This document shows, in pieces, positions 22,155 to 32,790 of a stretch of DNA of 64,000 nt. The notes under the pieces were generated by a model. That model did no database searches. It had not been told where the DNA came from and saw only the letters and a list, made by a program, of their open reading frames with translations. The stretch is from positions 233,356 to 297,355 of the forward strand of contig JBGAGO010000004.1 of assembly GCA_044226655.1 (NCBI GenBank). Direction: 5' to 3'. Made by a program: the position numbers and the translations under genes. Position 1 is the first letter of the stretch; every line of letters begins with the position of its first letter. Origin of the DNA: JBEVOS01 sp044226655 (GTDB taxonomy: Bacteria; Pseudomonadota; Alphaproteobacteria; Caulobacterales; Aquidulcibacteraceae).

Positions 22155-23996
22155 TTGCGGTTCTCAGACGCCTTTTTGCGCCAAGTGCGCGACCGCGTGT
22201 CGATCGCGGACTATGCGGGCCGCAAGCTGACCTGGGACAAGCGCAAATCGCGCCCCGCGGCGGGTGATTATTGGGCCTGCTGCCCGTTCCACAACGAAAA
22301 GTCCGCCTCCTTCCACGTGCTTGACGGGAAAGGTATTTTCAACTGCTTCGGCTGCTCTGAGAAGGGCGATGTGTTCGGCCTCGCCATGCGGCTGGAGGGT
22401 GTCTCCTTTCCGGAAGCGGTCCAGCGCATCGCCGAGCTGGCCGGCGTGCCCCTGCCCGCCGACGAACAGGAGGATCGCGGCGCGTCCGACCGCCGGCGCG
22501 TCCTGCAGGGCGTTATCGACAAGGCCGCCAAGCTCTACGCCCGCGCCCTGCGCGGCCCGGACGGCAAGGCCGCCCGCGCCTATCTGCTGGGCCGTGGCCT
22601 AGATGAAGACATCTGGACCCGGTTCGGCATCGGCTATGCCCCCGCCGGCTGGACCTTCGCCATCGACGCGCTGAAGGCCGAAGGCGCCGGCATGGACGCG
22701 CTGATCGAAGCCGGCCTCGCCCGCGGCGGCGAGGATGGCCGGCGCCCGATCGACGTGTTCCGCGACCGGATCACGTTCGAAATCGCAGACGCCAGCGGGC
22801 GGGTGATCGCGTTCGGCGCCCGCGCCCTCGATCCTCAGGCGTCGGCCAAATACGTGAATTCGCCCGAAACGCCGCTGTTCCACAAAGGCCGCACGCTTTA
22901 CCGCCTGAAGCAGGCGCGCGAGACGCTGGCCAAGACCAAGGCGCAGGGCCTGGTCATCGCCGAAGGCTATCTCGACGTGATCGCGTTCGAGCGCGCGGGC
23001 GTCGCCGCCGTCGCCCCGCTCGGCACCGCGCTGACGGAGGACCAGCTGGCGCTGGCCTGGCGCGCAGGCCCTTCGCCCATCCTGTGCTTTGACGGCGACG
23101 GGGCGGGCCTCAAGGCGGCCGATCGGGCGCTCGATCTCGCGCTGCCGCATCTTGGCCCGTCAAAAACCGTGCGCATCGCGGTGCTGCCGCCGGGCGAAGA
23201 CCCCGACGACGTGTTCCGCCGCGCCGGCCCTGAAGCGCTCCTGCCGCTGATCGGCGCCGCGCTGCCAGCCTCCGACGCCCTCTTCGCCCGCGAAGAGCAG
23301 CGCGGCCCGCTGACGACGCCGGAGGCCAAGGCCGCCTTCAAGGAGCGCCTGCGCCAGGCCGCCTTCCGCATCGCCGACGACGAGACCAAGCGGAATTATC
23401 TGCGCGAGCTGCTGGCCCGCGCCGATGCGCTGACGCGCCCGCCGCCGCGCGCGCCCGGCCAATTCCGCGGCAAGTTCCAGCCCCCGCCCGCGCTCCGGCC
23501 CGAGCTCAAGGCCAAGATCGCCGTCGTCCGCGCCAAACTCGGCGCCGAGGATTTCCTGCGCGCCGCCATCGACAGCCCCGCTTTTTTGGAAGGCGCCGGC
23601 GAATGGATCGACCGCCTGCCCCTGCGCGACCCCGAGCTCGGCGCCATCAGAAGCGCCATCCAGGCGCTTTCCCATGCCGAAGCTGAGGTTGGGAGTGTTG
23701 ACCGAGCGGCCATAAGCCTCCATCTGACGAGGCTTGGGGAGGAGCGCGCTGCGGCGCGCTTGTCGCGATGGCCTGCGCCAGCGGTCCCAGCGGGGGGCGA
23801 GGCTGAGCAGGCGCATTGGTTGGCGCGCATGACGCTGGAAGTGATCCTGCCCGTGCTCGAAGACGAAATGGCGGCCGTGCGGCCCCAGGCGGACGCGGGC
23901 GATCCCGCGGCGTTCGAATTGTTCCAGGCGCTGGGCCGCGAGGCCAGGGCCCTCAAAGCCCATGCTTTGGAGGCCGGCGAAAGCGAACTCGCTTGA
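22155..23996 (+). CDS. dnaG: DNA primase
   Basis: Synthesises RNA primers at the replication fork. The 613-residue protein has the CHC2 zinc site (Cys43, His46, Cys64, Cys67), the RNAP basic domain and the TOPRIM core (VIAEGYLDVIAFE, CFDGDGAG). The C-terminal helicase-binding region is divergent, as usual. The start is TTG with AGGAG 11 bases upstream; no ATG or GTG gives the conserved N-terminus RFSDAFLRQVRDRVSI. It is followed by rpoD after 54 bases, a shortened macromolecular-synthesis operon without rpsU. Confidence 0.95.
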   Translation: MRFSDAFLRQVRDRVSIADYAGRKLTWDKRKSRPAAGDYWACCPFHNEKSASFHVLDGKGIFNCFGCSEKGDVFGLAMRLEGVSFPEAVQRIAELAGVPLPADEQEDRGASDRRRVLQGVIDKAAKLYARALRGPDGKAARAYLLGRGLDEDIWTRFGIGYAPAGWTFAIDALKAEGAGMDALIEAGLARGGEDGRRPIDVFRDRITFEIADASGRVIAFGARALDPQASAKYVNSPETPLFHKGRTLYRLKQARETLAKTKAQGLVIAEGYLDVIAFERAGVAAVAPLGTALTEDQLALAWRAGPSPILCFDGDGAGLKAADRALDLALPHLGPSKTVRIAVLPPGEDPDDVFRRAGPEALLPLIGAALPASDALFAREEQRGPLTTPEAKAAFKERLRQAAFRIADDETKRNYLRELLARADALTRPPPRAPGQFRGKFQPPPALRPELKAKIAVVRAKLGAEDFLRAAIDSPAFLEGAGEWIDRLPLRDPELGAIRSAIQALSHAEAEVGSVDRAAISLHLTRLGEERAAARLSRWPAPAVPAGGEAEQAHWLARMTLEVILPVLEDEMAAVRPQADAGDPAAFELFQALGREARALKAHALEAGESELA

Positions 23997-24050
23997 GCCC
24001 CCTATAAGTAGAGACCCTTTTTTCTGACGTTCCGCGTGAACGGAGACCCG

Positions 24051-26005
<1,955 letters not shown>

Positions 26006-26009
<4 letters not shown>

Positions 26010-26725
26010 GTTTTGCAGTAGTGGGCGGCCAGCACATCGATCAGATTCATCGACTGATGATTGCCGAGGTTCAGTTTCGCCTCGCGTCTGCAGTCCGACT
26101 TGCAACATCGCTCGGTGAGCAGCCGTTAGACCTGCCTACGGAATGGACGCACGGCAAACACACGGTGCGCTACGACGAAATTGCCCTCAGGCCCGATCAG
26201 GCCGAGGTCGCCGCGCAGCATCTACAAAGATCAGCGACGTTCTTAATGGCGACCACGATCCGCGGCGCCATCTTGGCCGCCGTTGGGGACGCCAAGAACA
26301 ACGCTGATCCAAACATTCGTGACGCCTATCAAATCGCCCGCATGATCCGAAACGCCTTCACACACGATCCCGTCAATCCGATTTGGTCCATCGACGCAGA
26401 CTGCCGAGATCGGGTACTCGAGGTGGCGAACATCGTCCGCTTGGATACGCGTGAAATTAACGGCACAGCATTGAAGTGGACCGACTATGGCGGACCGCTC
26501 GCCATCCTTCGGCTCAGTCAGTTCGTGCGTTTCGATATTCTCAAAGAAGAGCGTCGTGAGCGTAGGCCGTATCCGCCTCCCAAAGCGATGGTCGTGCAGC
26601 AAGGCAATTTGATCCTTCGGAAGGTGGATCGATTGCCCGAGGGCGTCGTCCCAGTCGAATTGCCGCGAACCGAGGACGGCGGCTATCGAATTGGCGACGA
26701 GCACGTTATCTACCCGGGGCGATAA
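26006..26725 (+). CDS. uncharacterised HEPN-like protein downstream of rpoD
   Basis: A 239-residue soluble, mainly helical protein. RMIRNAFTHD contains Arg115-x4-His120, the HEPN-type R-x4-6-H motif of many toxin and RNase domains. The C-terminal part (ILRKVDRLPEGVVPVEL and onward) is beta-rich. Its DNA is clearly less GC-biased than its neighbours (A or T in many third positions), suggesting horizontal gain. The TTG start overlaps the rpoD stop and lacks a good ribosome site; the ATG at 26057 is an alternative. RNase or defence function is a hypothesis only. Confidence 0.65.
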
Positions 26726-26780
26726 CCACCATCATTCCGGATCGCTCGTCCGCATCGCGCGGGCGCGGCAATCGCTGCGC

Positions 26781-27191
26781 TCAGACGCCCGTATCGTCGT
26801 GCGGCATCTCCACCGCCGGCAGGCGATCCGGCGTCATCACCACATCCACGAACGCCGGTCCGACGCTCACGCGTTGCGTCATCGTCGGCGCGGTCTGCGC
26901 GACATCCCACGCACGTCCCTGCATCGCCGCCAGCACGGCGCGGCCGCGCTCTTGCGATACGGCTGAAGCATCCGTGCGCACGCTGAGCTCCGCATGCGTG
27001 CAATCGGCCATGTGGCTCTGCGCGACGCGCAGCATATCCGTGGCCGCGCTATCGAGCGTCGTCGAACCCGGCGCAAAATAGACCCGCACGGCTTGCGCTT
27101 CGCAGCGCGCGGGCGCGTCTTCAGCCATTGCGGGCGAAACGGCGGCGCTGGCCAGGACGGCGGCGCACGCGATCAACATTTTGCGCATCAT
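26781..27191 (-). CDS. small secreted OmpA-C-like protein
   Basis: A 136-residue exported protein: signal peptide (about 1-23, ending SPAMA), then one short domain. VYFAPGSTTLDSAATDMLRVAQ and ERGRAVLAAMQ resemble the first and third elements of OmpA-like peptidoglycan-binding domains, but the domain is short and lacks the usual NxxLSxxRA block. Two cysteines (CEAQ, DCTH) might form a disulfide. AAGGAG precedes two adjacent ATG codons (27191 and 27188). Function unknown. Confidence 0.65.
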   Translation of the reverse strand: MMRKMLIACAAVLASAAVSPAMAEDAPARCEAQAVRVYFAPGSTTLDSAATDMLRVAQSHMADCTHAELSVRTDASAVSQERGRAVLAAMQGRAWDVAQTAPTMTQRVSVGPAFVDVVMTPDRLPAVEMPHDDTGV

Positions 27192-27369
27192 GAAACTCCT
27201 TCAGGCCCTCAACACGCCGGGCCGGCTCGTGGTTTCATCTAGGCCGTGCGGCGCGCCCGCTCCGTGACGCGCGTCACATCCGCGCCGACGCCCTCGCGCG
27301 CCCCGCGCGCATTGTCGGCGCGCGGAAAATCCGCCAGTTTGCGGCGTTCGATCGAAGGACAAGCGCGCC

Positions 27370-28218
27370 ATGCCCCATCCCATTCGCGTCGGTATCGGCG
27401 GCTGGACGTACGAGCCGTGGGACGAGAGCTTTTATCCCGCGGGCCTCTCCAAGAAGCGCCAACTGGAATACGCCTCGCGCCATCTCACCGCGATCGAGAT
27501 CAACGGCACGTTCTATCGCCTGCAGAACGCCGCCACCTACAAGAAATGGGCCGATGAGACGCCGGACGGCTTCGTCTTCACCGTGAAGGCGCATAATTTC
27601 TGCATGAGCCGCAAGACCGCGCCGGAGATGAAGCAGGCCATCGACAATTTCATCAAGAGCGGCGTGACCGCAATGGGCGACCGCCTCGGCGCCATCAATT
27701 GGCAATTCCATCCGTCGCGCAAATTCGACGCCGAGTATTTCCAGCATTTCCTCGGCGCGCTGCCGAAAGAGCATGACAAGCTGCGTCTGCGCCACGCCAT
27801 CGAGGTGCGCGACCGCAGCTTCGATGCGCCCCAATTCGCCGATCTCCTGCGCAAGCATGGCTGCGCGCGCGTCTCCGCCGACGACGATGATTGGCCGATG
27901 CCCGACATCGCCACCGCCGACTTCGCCTATTGCCGTCTGCAGCGCACGCGCGAAGGCGAAAAGACCGGCTATCCGAAGAAGGAGCTCGACGCCTGGGCCG
28001 CCACGTTCAAGGACTGGGCCAAAACGCGCGACGTGTTCGCCTTCTTCATCTCCGGCGCCAAACACACCAACCCCGCCGCCGCCATGGCCATGATCGAGCG
28101 CGTCGATCCCGACCACAAAGCGCCGGACGAGCCGACGCCCGCGCCGATGGCGGCGAAGAAAGCGGCGCCCGCCAAGAAGGCAGCGCCGAAGAAGAAGAAA
28201 CCTACCACCCGTAATTAA
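27370..28218 (+). CDS. DUF72 family protein
   Basis: A 282-residue TIM-barrel-like DUF72 protein. Family blocks are RVGIGGWTYEPWDESFYP, LTAIEINGTFYRLQ, PDGFVFTVKAHNF and AIEVRDRSFDAPQF. Its biochemical role is unknown. The last 35 residues are a Lys/Ala/Pro-rich tail (AAKKAAPAKKAAPKKKKP), probably disordered and possibly nucleic-acid binding. The 3' end overlaps the convergent oxygenase gene by 17 bases, so antisense effects are possible. Confidence 0.88.
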   Translation: MPHPIRVGIGGWTYEPWDESFYPAGLSKKRQLEYASRHLTAIEINGTFYRLQNAATYKKWADETPDGFVFTVKAHNFCMSRKTAPEMKQAIDNFIKSGVTAMGDRLGAINWQFHPSRKFDAEYFQHFLGALPKEHDKLRLRHAIEVRDRSFDAPQFADLLRKHGCARVSADDDDWPMPDIATADFAYCRLQRTREGEKTGYPKKELDAWAATFKDWAKTRDVFAFFISGAKHTNPAAAMAMIERVDPDHKAPDEPTPAPMAAKKAAPAKKAAPKKKKPTTRN

Positions 28219-28804
28219 AGCTCACGCTCACCCGCGCCCGCTTCGCGCCATTCGCCGGCACTTCGTGGCGCAGCCAGCTTTCCCAGAGCAGCACCTCGCC
28301 GGCGCGCGGCGTGACGTAGACGAACGCGCGCGCCTCCTCGGGCGCGTCTTCCAGTTTCGCCGGCGCGGCCATCATCAGCGGCAGGCGCGGGTCTTCGAGC
28401 TTGAGCGCGGAGGCGCCGGCAGGAACATCGGCGTAGAACGTGCCGCTCAGCACCGCATGCGGATGGATGTGGCCGCTATGGACGCCGCCGGGCTCCAGCA
28501 CGTTCACCCACAGCGAATCCAGTTTCAGCTTGCGTCCGCCGAGATCGAAACAAAGCTCCTTCGCAAACCGCGCCGCATGCGGATCGAGCGCTTTCTTCAG
28601 CGCCGCGAACGCCGGATCGCGCTTCGGCAGATCGTTGAGCGAGGCGTAGGAGGTGTAGCCGCGATAGCCATTCGCCTTCGACCAGGCGCGCCCCGCGCCA
28701 TCGTCGCGCGCCAGCGCCAAGCAGGCGCGCGCGACCTCTGTCGTCAACGCCGGCTCGGCGAGATCGGCCTGATAAAGCTGCGTGGCGAAGAGCGAGCGGA
28801 TCAT
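28202..28804 (-). CDS. putative 2OG-Fe(II) oxygenase (TIGR02466-like)
   Basis: A 200-residue protein. The iron-binding region HSGHIHPHAVLSGTFYADVP and the second His in LWESWLRHEVP match the TIGR02466 family, and the end RARVSVSFNYGW carries the Arg that would bind 2-oxoglutarate. The ATG at 28804 gives the family start IRSLFATQLYQADL. Substrate unknown. Transcribed divergently from the GNAT gene 44 bases away and convergently with the DUF72 gene. Confidence 0.85.
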   Translation of the reverse strand: MIRSLFATQLYQADLAEPALTTEVARACLALARDDGAGRAWSKANGYRGYTSYASLNDLPKRDPAFAALKKALDPHAARFAKELCFDLGGRKLKLDSLWVNVLEPGGVHSGHIHPHAVLSGTFYADVPAGASALKLEDPRLPLMMAAPAKLEDAPEEARAFVYVTPRAGEVLLWESWLRHEVPANGAKRARVSVSFNYGW

Positions 28805-28848
28805 GCGCCGCCTTGTCAGCCGCGCGCGGCGGACGCACAAGGCCGCGC

Positions 28849-29313
28849 ATGAATCTGGAGAACGCCGCGCCCGCCGATCTGCCCGCCATCCGCGCGCTCG
28901 AAGCGCGGCCGGACAATGCCGGCAAGATCGGCTCCTGGTCGCAAGAAGAGCACCTCGGCTCCATGGCGCGCCCGGGCACGCGCTATTTCGTGTGGCGCGA
29001 TGGGCCGCGACTGCGCGCCTTTGCGATCTTCGAGCGGCTCGACGATATGCGGGGCGTCAGCGCCTATTTGCGCCGCATCGCGACCGACCGGCCCGGCGGC
29101 GGCGATGGCGCACCGTTCCTCACGGCGCTGCTTGATTGGCTGTTCGCGGAGACCAACAGCCAGAAGCTCGAACTGCGTTGCCGCGTCGGCAATCCCGCCG
29201 CCAATCTCTATCGCCGCTTCGGCTTCGTCGAAGAAGGCGTGCTGACCAGCAATCCCGAGCATATCGAATCCTACGTGATGACCCTCACGCGCGCTCAATG
29301 GCGCGACCGCTGA
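28849..29313 (+). CDS. GNAT-family N-acetyltransferase
   Basis: A 154-residue acyltransferase. The C-terminal GNAT elements are LELRCRVGNPAANLYRRFGF, with the usual N-x-A-x-x-L-Y-x-x-x-G-F pattern of motif B, followed by EEGVL. The N-terminal acetyl-CoA motif A region is degenerate (RRIATDRPGGGDGAPFLTAL). Start at the ATG beginning NLENAAPADLPAIR. Substrate unknown. Confidence 0.85.
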   Translation: MNLENAAPADLPAIRALEARPDNAGKIGSWSQEEHLGSMARPGTRYFVWRDGPRLRAFAIFERLDDMRGVSAYLRRIATDRPGGGDGAPFLTALLDWLFAETNSQKLELRCRVGNPAANLYRRFGFVEEGVLTSNPEHIESYVMTLTRAQWRDR

Positions 29314-29345
29314 ACGCCGGGCTCTGCTCGTGTCGAAGCGCATGG

Positions 29346-29498
29346 TCCCCTCCCCGCGAGGGGAGGGGATCGAGGGGTGGGGTGAATCCCAACGCTTCAC
29401 GCTTCGCGCGAAATTGCGCAGCGACGTACAACGCGCAATGGCCTTGCGAAGTCGGGCTTCACCCCACCCCCTGCCCCCTCCCCTCACGGGGAGGGGGA
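29346..29498. repeat. GC-rich palindromic element (intergenic copy)
   Basis: Arms 29346-29385 and 29459-29498 are reverse complements (CCCCTCCCCGCGAGGGG / CCCCTCACGGGGAGGGG types) with a unique loop of about 73 bases. The left arm and its flank (from CATGGTCCCC) are almost identical to 56188-56231. Same family as the copy inside dnaE2. Confidence 0.85.
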
Positions 29499-29541
29499 CG
29501 TCGCGGTTTCGTCGCGCAGTGGAGCGCTATAGAGGTGAGGC

Positions 29542-29799
29542 ATGCGCCACGCCCGTCCTGAAGCGCTCGATGATCTCGATGACCTGATCGCGGCGCTGCG
29601 CGCGCTGCCGGGGCTCACCGAGAAATCGCGCGGCGTGTTCTATCGCGGCGCCAAGGCGTTCCTGCATTTTCACGAAGACCCGGCGGGCCTGTTCGCCGAC
29701 ATCCGCGCCGCGCACGGCGATTTCGACCGCTTCCGCGTCTCGACGCAGAAAGAGCGCGCCGCGTTCCTCAAACACGCCCGCGCCGCGCTCAAGGCCTGA
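29542..29799 (+). CDS. conserved small hypothetical protein
   Basis: An 85-residue soluble protein. RGVFYRGAKAFLHFHEDPAG and the following FADIRAAHGDFDRFRVS look like a small conserved family I have seen unnamed in alphaproteobacteria. GAGG-GAGG sequences precede the ATG. It begins 44 bases after the repeat. No function proposed. Confidence 0.65.
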   Translation: MRHARPEALDDLDDLIAALRALPGLTEKSRGVFYRGAKAFLHFHEDPAGLFADIRAAHGDFDRFRVSTQKERAAFLKHARAALKA

Positions 29800-29885
29800 T
29801 TGCCAAACCCAACGCCCCGCGCCATCATGAACGCACTATGAAGGGCTAGGCTCCCTCTCGGCCGCGTTTCATCGCAGGCGATTCC

Positions 29886-29910
29886 AAAGCGCAGCGCCGC
29901 TGCGCGCTTT
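29886..29910. terminator. hairpin with flanking A/T runs
   Basis: AAAGCGCAGC pairs with GCTGCGC(G)CTTT, then CCTCTTT on the plus strand. It lies 87 bases after the small hypothetical gene and 50 before the methyltransferase. Possible bidirectional terminator. Confidence 0.45.
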
Positions 29911-29959
29911 CCTCTTTGTTCCATCCATCGCGCGGCCCAGGCCGTGCGCGGAGCCTTGC

Positions 29960-30727
29960 ATGCCATCCGACTCCATCACCAATCGCTACGCCTCCATCTG
30001 CGCGGAAATCTACGACATCGACAAACCGTTCGGCGCATTGCCGGATACGGCGTTTCATCTTGAAAATCTCGCCGGCGTTTCCGGCCCCGTTCTGGAGCCC
30101 GCCTGCGGCTCCGGGCGCACGCTGGTTCCGCTTCTGCAGGCCGGCCATGACGCTGACGGCTTCGATCCGTCCGCGGAGATGCTCGCCCGTTGCCGCGCGC
30201 GCTGTGAAGCGGGGGGCTACGCGCCGCGCCTTGAACAAGCACGGTTCGAGGATTTCACGGCGGCACGCGCCTATGCGGCGATCCTCGTTTCCGTCGGCTC
30301 GTTTACGCTGATCGATGATTTCGCTGTCGCGCTGGGCGTATTGGCGCGTTTCCGCGATGCGCTCGCGCCGGGCGGCCGTCTCATCCTCGACATCCAGCCG
30401 CTCTCTTTCCTGCGCGGCGCTGGTGACGATCTGCGCCAATGGACGGCGGCGAACGGCGATCTGCTGACCTGCGAAGGCCGGCGCATCGAAACCGACTGGC
30501 TGAAGCAGCGCGCGCGCACCCGCTATCGCTATGAACGCTGGCGCGACGGCGTGCTGATCGAGAGTCAGATCGAGCTGATGTCGCAGCGCTATTGGGGCGC
30601 GGAGGAAGCCGCCCTGGCGCTGACGCGCGCCAGCTTCACGGACCTTCGTGTGATCGGGAATTACGATCGCCGCCGCGCGCTGCGCGACGGCGACCGCGTG
30701 ATGACCTTCGACGCCGTGCGCCGCTAA
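29960..30727 (+). CDS. class I SAM-dependent methyltransferase
   Basis: A 255-residue cytosolic enzyme. SAM-binding motif I is VLEPACGSGRTLVPLLQ, motif II GFDPSAEMLARCR, and the post-motif region LAPGGRLILDIQPLSFL is normal for the Rossmann-fold methyltransferases. The N-terminus YASICAEIYDIDKP is common in this subgroup. Substrate unknown. Followed by a strong hairpin shared with the convergent serine hydrolase gene. Confidence 0.88.
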   Translation: MPSDSITNRYASICAEIYDIDKPFGALPDTAFHLENLAGVSGPVLEPACGSGRTLVPLLQAGHDADGFDPSAEMLARCRARCEAGGYAPRLEQARFEDFTAARAYAAILVSVGSFTLIDDFAVALGVLARFRDALAPGGRLILDIQPLSFLRGAGDDLRQWTAANGDLLTCEGRRIETDWLKQRARTRYRYERWRDGVLIESQIELMSQRYWGAEEAALALTRASFTDLRVIGNYDRRRALRDGDRVMTFDAVRR

Positions 30728-30757
30728 CCCTTCTCCCCCCCGCGCGGGGGAGAAGGG
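30728..30757. terminator. hairpin between convergent genes
   Basis: CCCTTCTCCCCC and GGGGGAGAAGGG, 12-base perfect arms, starting at the base after the methyltransferase stop and ending eight bases before the convergent serine hydrolase stop. A related hairpin sits at 36995-37030 in the same kind of position. Confidence 0.65.
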
Positions 30758-30765
30758 ACCACGCC

Positions 30766-32007
30766 CTACGAAAGCGCGCCGTAAACGCCCTTCTGAAACG
30801 CCGGCAGCGCCATGCGTCCGCCCATGCGCTGGCCGGTGGCGAGCGCGGCGATGCCTTCGGGCGACAAATCCGCCTCGTTCTGGATCAGATAGATCAGCAC
30901 CATGTCTTCGACCGGATCGGCCTGCCACCAGGTGCCGAACGCGCCCGGCCAGCCGAACGAGCCCGCATTGCCCGCGCCCATCAGCTGGTGCTTCTCCGCA
31001 TCGAGCACGACCGACACGCCGAGCCCGAAGCCGCTCGCAAACCAGAACGGGAAACCCAGGAACGGAATTTCGCGCTGCGCCGGCGTCAGCCGATTGGTGC
31101 GCATGTCCGCGACTGTCTCGGCCTTGAGGAGGCGCACGCCATCGACCGCGCCATCGTTCAGCAGCATGCGCGCGAATTTGAGATAATCGTCCGCCGTCGA
31201 GAGCAGCCCGCCGCCGCCGCCGCAGAAATCCGGCGCAGCCTCCGGGTGCTGCGCGGCCCAGGCCGCGGGCGCCAGCTTATTGGCCGCCGCGTCGAGCTTG
31301 TAGAGCAGCGCCGCGCGCGCGCGCTTTTCCGGCGGAACCCAGAAATCGGTGTCCTTCATGCCGAGCGGCGTGAAAATGCGGTCGATCAGCGACTGCCGGA
31401 ACGGCTTGCCGTCCACGCGCCCGACCAAAAAGCCCAGCACATCCGTCGACAGCGAATAATGCATCCGCTCGCCGGGCTGATAGGAAAGCGGGATCGCCGC
31501 CAGCCGCTTCAGCCATTCATCGGGCGCCAGCGCATTGGCGATCGGCGAGCCCAAGCGTTCGGTGATCAGCTTGGCGATCGGCCCCTGCGAGGAGAAATCG
31601 TAGGCGAGGCCCGAACGATGCGTCATCAGATCTTCGACCGTGATGTCGCGCTTGGCCGGCTCGGTCTGATCGACCGGGCCTTTCGCATCCTTCAGCACCT
31701 GAAGGTTCGAAAATTCCGGAATCCATTTGTTGATCGGATCGGAGAGCTTGAGCTTGCCCTCCTCCACCTGCTGCAGCGCCGCGACCGTGGTGATCGGCTT
31801 GGTCATCGAGGCGATGCGGAAGATGGTGTCGCGCTCCATCGGCAGGCCGCGTTCGACATCGCGCTTGCCGACCGTGTTGAGCTGCACGATCTCGCCTTTG
31901 CGCCAAACCAGCGTGACGAACCCGCTCAAATCGCCCGCATCCACCACGCCCTGCAGCGCCGCCGGCACTTGCGCGAGCGCATCCTTGGCGAAAACCCCAT
32001 CGGCCAT
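30766..32007 (-). CDS. class C beta-lactamase-like serine hydrolase
   Basis: A 413-residue enzyme of the beta-lactamase/esterase EstB group. The nucleophile is Ser67 in SMTK (S-x-x-K, Lys70). The second motif is in HYSLSTDVLGFLVG, and the third region is GAGNAGSFGWPGAFGTWW in place of K-T-G, typical of the esterase-like members. No signal peptide is seen, so it is more likely a cytosolic esterase than a resistance enzyme. The ATG at 32007 has AGGGAG upstream. Confidence 0.88.
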   Translation of the reverse strand: MADGVFAKDALAQVPAALQGVVDAGDLSGFVTLVWRKGEIVQLNTVGKRDVERGLPMERDTIFRIASMTKPITTVAALQQVEEGKLKLSDPINKWIPEFSNLQVLKDAKGPVDQTEPAKRDITVEDLMTHRSGLAYDFSSQGPIAKLITERLGSPIANALAPDEWLKRLAAIPLSYQPGERMHYSLSTDVLGFLVGRVDGKPFRQSLIDRIFTPLGMKDTDFWVPPEKRARAALLYKLDAAANKLAPAAWAAQHPEAAPDFCGGGGGLLSTADDYLKFARMLLNDGAVDGVRLLKAETVADMRTNRLTPAQREIPFLGFPFWFASGFGLGVSVVLDAEKHQLMGAGNAGSFGWPGAFGTWWQADPVEDMVLIYLIQNEADLSPEGIAALATGQRMGGRMALPAFQKGVYGALS

Positions 32008-32115
32008 ATCGTTTCTCCCTGATCGGGCGGGAGCATACCGAACCTTCGAGGGCCGGAACAAGCGGCCGCAGCGTCAGCCTTGACGCGCGCGTCCGGCGCT
32101 CGCCAAAGACGTCCC

Positions 32116-32784
32116 ATGTTCGATGCCGTGATCTTCGATTGCGACGGCGTGCTGGTCGATACCGAGATTTTGGCCTTCGAGGTCGAATACGCCACGCTCG
32201 CCGAGTTCGGCGCCAAGCCCGATCCTCAAGCCTATGCGCGCCGCTATATGGGCCTCGACAACAAGGCTTGGCTCGCCGCGCTGACGGAGGATTTTCCCGC
32301 CGTCGCCGCGCGCATCGATGAGTTCGCCGCGCTCGCCAAGACGCGCTACCACGACCTCCTGCACACCGACCGGCTTACATCCATCGCCGGCGCGCACGAC
32401 GCCATCGCCGCCATCGCCGCGCCCAAGGCGGTCGCCAGTTCGTCCTCGGCGCATTGGCTTGCAGTGAAGCTGCAGCGCACCGGGCTCTGGCCGCATTTTG
32501 ATCCGCACGTCTATTCGACCGATCTCGTCCCCGCCGCCAAGCCCGCGCCCGATATCTTCCTGCACGCCGCCGCGCAGCTGGGCGCTGCGCCCGCGCGCTG
32601 CCTCGTCATCGAAGACAGTTTCAACGGCGTGCGCGCGGGCCTTGCGGCCGGCATGACGGTGTGGGGCTTCACGGGCGGCGGCCATTGTCCGCCGCAGCAT
32701 GGCGAGGTCTTGCGCGAAGCCGGCGCCCTGCGCGTGCTCACAAACTGGCGCGACGTTGCAGACGCGTTCGCGCAGAGAGAGTGA
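32116..32784 (+). CDS. HAD-superfamily hydrolase, phosphoglucomutase/phosphatase-like
   Basis: A 222-residue HAD IA-type phosphatase or mutase. Motif I is FDAVIFDCDGVLVDTE with the nucleophilic Asp; motif II is VASSSS; the Lys of motif III is in AAKPAPDIFLHAA; motif IV is CLVIEDSFNGV. The cap domain is helical. VIEDSFNGVRAGLAAGM is typical of beta-phosphoglucomutase-like proteins. Substrate unknown. Confidence 0.9.
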   Translation: MFDAVIFDCDGVLVDTEILAFEVEYATLAEFGAKPDPQAYARRYMGLDNKAWLAALTEDFPAVAARIDEFAALAKTRYHDLLHTDRLTSIAGAHDAIAAIAAPKAVASSSSAHWLAVKLQRTGLWPHFDPHVYSTDLVPAAKPAPDIFLHAAAQLGAAPARCLVIEDSFNGVRAGLAAGMTVWGFTGGGHCPPQHGEVLREAGALRVLTNWRDVADAFAQRE

Positions 32785-32790
32785 CGCGCC

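Noticed and set aside
23690..23830. Repeat-like stretch near the 3' end of dnaG, suspected to be another in-frame insertion
   Set aside because: The arms do not pair convincingly and the protein reads like a normal helical DnaG C-terminal domain.
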